Source: Chitinophagaceae bacterium (lineage in GTDB: Bacteria > Bacteroidota > Bacteroidia > Chitinophagales > Chitinophagaceae). Taken from it: a DNA stretch of 64,000 nucleotides. The stretch is from positions 1-64,000 of the forward strand of contig JADBXR010000002.1 in NCBI GenBank assembly GCA_020403425.1, written 5' to 3'. This document shows positions 62,523-64,000 of the stretch, in pieces. Below the pieces are notes generated by a model that worked only from the letters and a program-made list of their open reading frames with translations, was not told the DNA's origin and ran no database searches. The translations under genes and the position numbers were made by a program. The first letter of the stretch is position 1; every line of letters begins with the position of its first letter.

Positions 62523-62945
62523 CTCATCCAATTCCAGACTGGCTATAAATTGAGCGTACGCCTCTTCAAAACTACATTTACGATGATGCGCTTCCTGGTG
62601 CAGGATATAATTTCTCACAATATCCAGTTTCCCCATGCTGACCGATGCTGCGAAGTAGCCATCCGCCCATTCCAATTTCTGTTCCAGCAATTTGTTTTTA
62701 TTTATCCAGTATGCCGATTCTCCTTTGATCATCTGCATTTGTTTGGCAATAGTCCAGCCCGGCTTCAGGATCATCAGACAATGTAAATGATCCAGGTATC
62801 CATCCACCATATCAACGTAAAACCCCTTCTCCTGTGCATTCTGAATGATGTGACGGCATATGATTGCCCGTTGATCTGATAACAATACCCTGTCTCTTTT
62901 TTTGGTTCCCCACACAGCATGTATCCATACAGAAGTCTTTGCCAT
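62517..62945 (-). CDS. REP-associated tyrosine transposase (RAYT, IS200/IS605-like Y1)
   Basis: A 142-aa HUH-type Y1 transposase. The histidine pair is His53-x-His55 in YLDHLHCLMI, and the catalytic Tyr113 lies in VRNYILHQEAHH. The N-terminal WIHAVWGTKKRDRVL is typical of domesticated RAYT proteins. The frame is intact. REP palindromes lie directly downstream (62031-62522) and one overlaps the stop; none is seen on the upstream side. RAYTs are thought to spread REP sequences but are usually single-copy and not flanked by IS ends. Confidence 0.92.
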   Translation of the reverse strand: MAKTSVWIHAVWGTKKRDRVLLSDQRAIICRHIIQNAQEKGFYVDMVDGYLDHLHCLMILKPGWTIAKQMQMIKGESAYWINKNKLLEQKLEWADGYFAASVSMGKLDIVRNYILHQEAHHRKCSFEEAYAQFIASLELDEG

Positions 62946-63030
62946 TTTTTCAGAAAAATAGACAACGTGTTCAAAAGAAAATAGCGTATTTGCCGCAATA
63001 GTTTTACCTATTTTGCAGACCTAAACGCAA

Positions 63031-63960
63031 TTGACCATAAAGACATCTCACACAAAAAATGACACCTATGCCGGTATCGCACTGGCTGTTCTGGCAGCAG
63101 TCATCTGGTCGGGGAATTTTGTAGTAGCAAAAGGGGTGAGTGAACATATCGGCCCCGTGAGCCTGGCTTTTTTCCGATGGTTCACCGCAACCCTGCTCAT
63201 TGCCCCCTTTGCCTGGCGGCGCTTTAAAGAGGAAAAGCAAGTTGTCAGGACCCACGCAAAATACCTGATCTGGGTGGCCATAAGCGGTATCACCATCTTC
63301 AATACCTGTATCTATATTGCGGGACATTATACCAGCGCCATCAATATGGCATTGATCGGCACCACATCCTCTCCCATTTTTGCTACAGTGTTCGCCGCTG
63401 TATTCCTGAAAGACAGGCCCGGCAGGCTTCGCATCACCGGCATGCTCATCTGCTTGTCAGGCATCCTGCTGCTTTTGTCACGCGGCAGCTGGCAAACACT
63501 GCAGTCATTCCGTTTCTCTACCGGCGATCTTTGGGTGCTTACCGGCGCCATTGCTTTTGCAGCCTACAGTACCCTGGTAAGAAAAAAACCAGCAGGCCTC
63601 TCATCGATCAATTTCCTGTTCGTGATCTTTGCAGCGGGCACTTTGCTATTGGTCCCGTTCTTTGTGGCGGAACAGCTGACAGCGGCTCCGGCTGCATGGA
63701 GCCTGTCATTGTGGGGTATCATCCTTTACCTGGGCGCCGGCGCTTCTGTGACCGCGTTCTTATGCTGGAACCTCTCCATACAAAAGATCGGCGCCGGCCG
63801 AACCGTTCTGTTCGGGAACCTCATACCCGTATTCAGTGTACTGGAAGCGGTCTGGCTGCTAGGTGAAAAGATCAACAGGATCCATATCATCAGCGGCTCG
63901 CTCGTGATCCTGGGATTGATACTGGCCAATACTGTACAAAAAAACAAGGCCGGGAAATAA
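63031..63960 (+). CDS. EamA/DMT-family transporter (TTG start)
   Basis: A 309-aa protein with about ten membrane helices in two EamA halves (VIWSGNFVVAKGVSEHIGPVSLAFFRW and ASVTAFLCWNLSIQKIGAGRTVLFGNLIPVFSVLEA). No ATG or GTG exists in frame before the conserved first helix; TTG at 63031 is the only standard start. Substrate unknown. It is a second EamA gene besides the one at 23701. Confidence 0.92.
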   Translation: MTIKTSHTKNDTYAGIALAVLAAVIWSGNFVVAKGVSEHIGPVSLAFFRWFTATLLIAPFAWRRFKEEKQVVRTHAKYLIWVAISGITIFNTCIYIAGHYTSAINMALIGTTSSPIFATVFAAVFLKDRPGRLRITGMLICLSGILLLLSRGSWQTLQSFRFSTGDLWVLTGAIAFAAYSTLVRKKPAGLSSINFLFVIFAAGTLLLVPFFVAEQLTAAPAAWSLSLWGIILYLGAGASVTAFLCWNLSIQKIGAGRTVLFGNLIPVFSVLEAVWLLGEKINRIHIISGSLVILGLILANTVQKNKAGK

Positions 63961-64000
63961 CGCAGTACTTATCTTGCTCTCCGATGGACTCCCTTACCCT

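Overview
The window comes from a member of the Bacteroidota, most likely the Chitinophagaceae. The evidence is two secreted proteins ending in a gliding-motility/type IX secretion (type B) C-terminal domain, several exact Bacteroidota-type promoters (TTTG-N19-TAnnTTTG before tRNA-Val, TAnnTTTG elsewhere), a short ParE, a CxxxY-type CcmE, a YtxJ-type bacilliredoxin, and DUF4294 and DUF1835 proteins. The family placement is inference. The region is chromosomal, gene-dense and mostly housekeeping; I see no prophage, CRISPR array, plasmid or rRNA genes.

Layout. 1-3 kb: a heptamer repeat array, tRNA-Arg, a 570-base gene-poor stretch, and two tandem secreted paralogues. 2.9-7.7 kb: a soluble triple-PAS histidine kinase, a beta-propeller hydrolase-like protein, an orphan ABC ATPase and a small secreted protein. 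7.8-11.8 kb: two paralogous type IX secretion substrates. 11.9-20.4 kb: ung-plsC, then an envelope cluster (LptD, cell-wall amidase, MlaD-like MCE protein, OstA-like protein) and a DUF421 protein. 20.5-27.6 kb: minus-strand genes for an S9 peptidase, an EamA transporter, a Dpm1-like glycosyltransferase, a DnaQ-like exonuclease and Mpl. 27.7-31.3 kb: a tiny lipoprotein, a bacilliredoxin, and a sulfur module (TauE/SafE, two YeeE/YedE halves, diheme TsdA-like cytochrome). 31.3-35.5 kb: GNAT, thiolase, CvfB, a secreted protein and an SRPBCC protein. 35.5-41.7 kb: parC and parE on the minus strand with three small genes between them. 42-47.4 kb: YkgJ, NamZ, TcdA, a BNR-like protein, a charged-repeat protein, DUF486, a small YCII-like protein and tRNA-Val. 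47.5-54 kb: a tripartite RND efflux operon whose pump gene carries a 1-nt frameshift. 54-55.2 kb: the N-degron pair clpS-aat. 55.2-58.8 kb: DUF4294, ccmF, ccmE. 59-64 kb: an agmatinase-family enzyme, a membrane protein, a radical SAM protein, a REP palindrome array with its RAYT transposase, and a second EamA transporter.

Functional themes are cell-envelope assembly and peptidoglycan turnover (LptD, OstA-like, MlaD, PlsC, amidase, NamZ, Mpl), thiosulfate/sulfite chemistry, cytochrome c maturation, N-degron proteolysis and multidrug efflux.

The most unusual signals are: (1) a family of intergenic sequences with a strict 7-bp period at several separate places, two of which supply the stop codon of a neighbouring gene; (2) the REP array beside a RAYT gene; (3) genes whose conserved N-termini lack an ATG (dpm1 CTG, ykgJ probably ATC, aat and one EamA gene TTG); (4) the RND frameshift; (5) an 18-bp perfect palindrome upstream of the thiolase.
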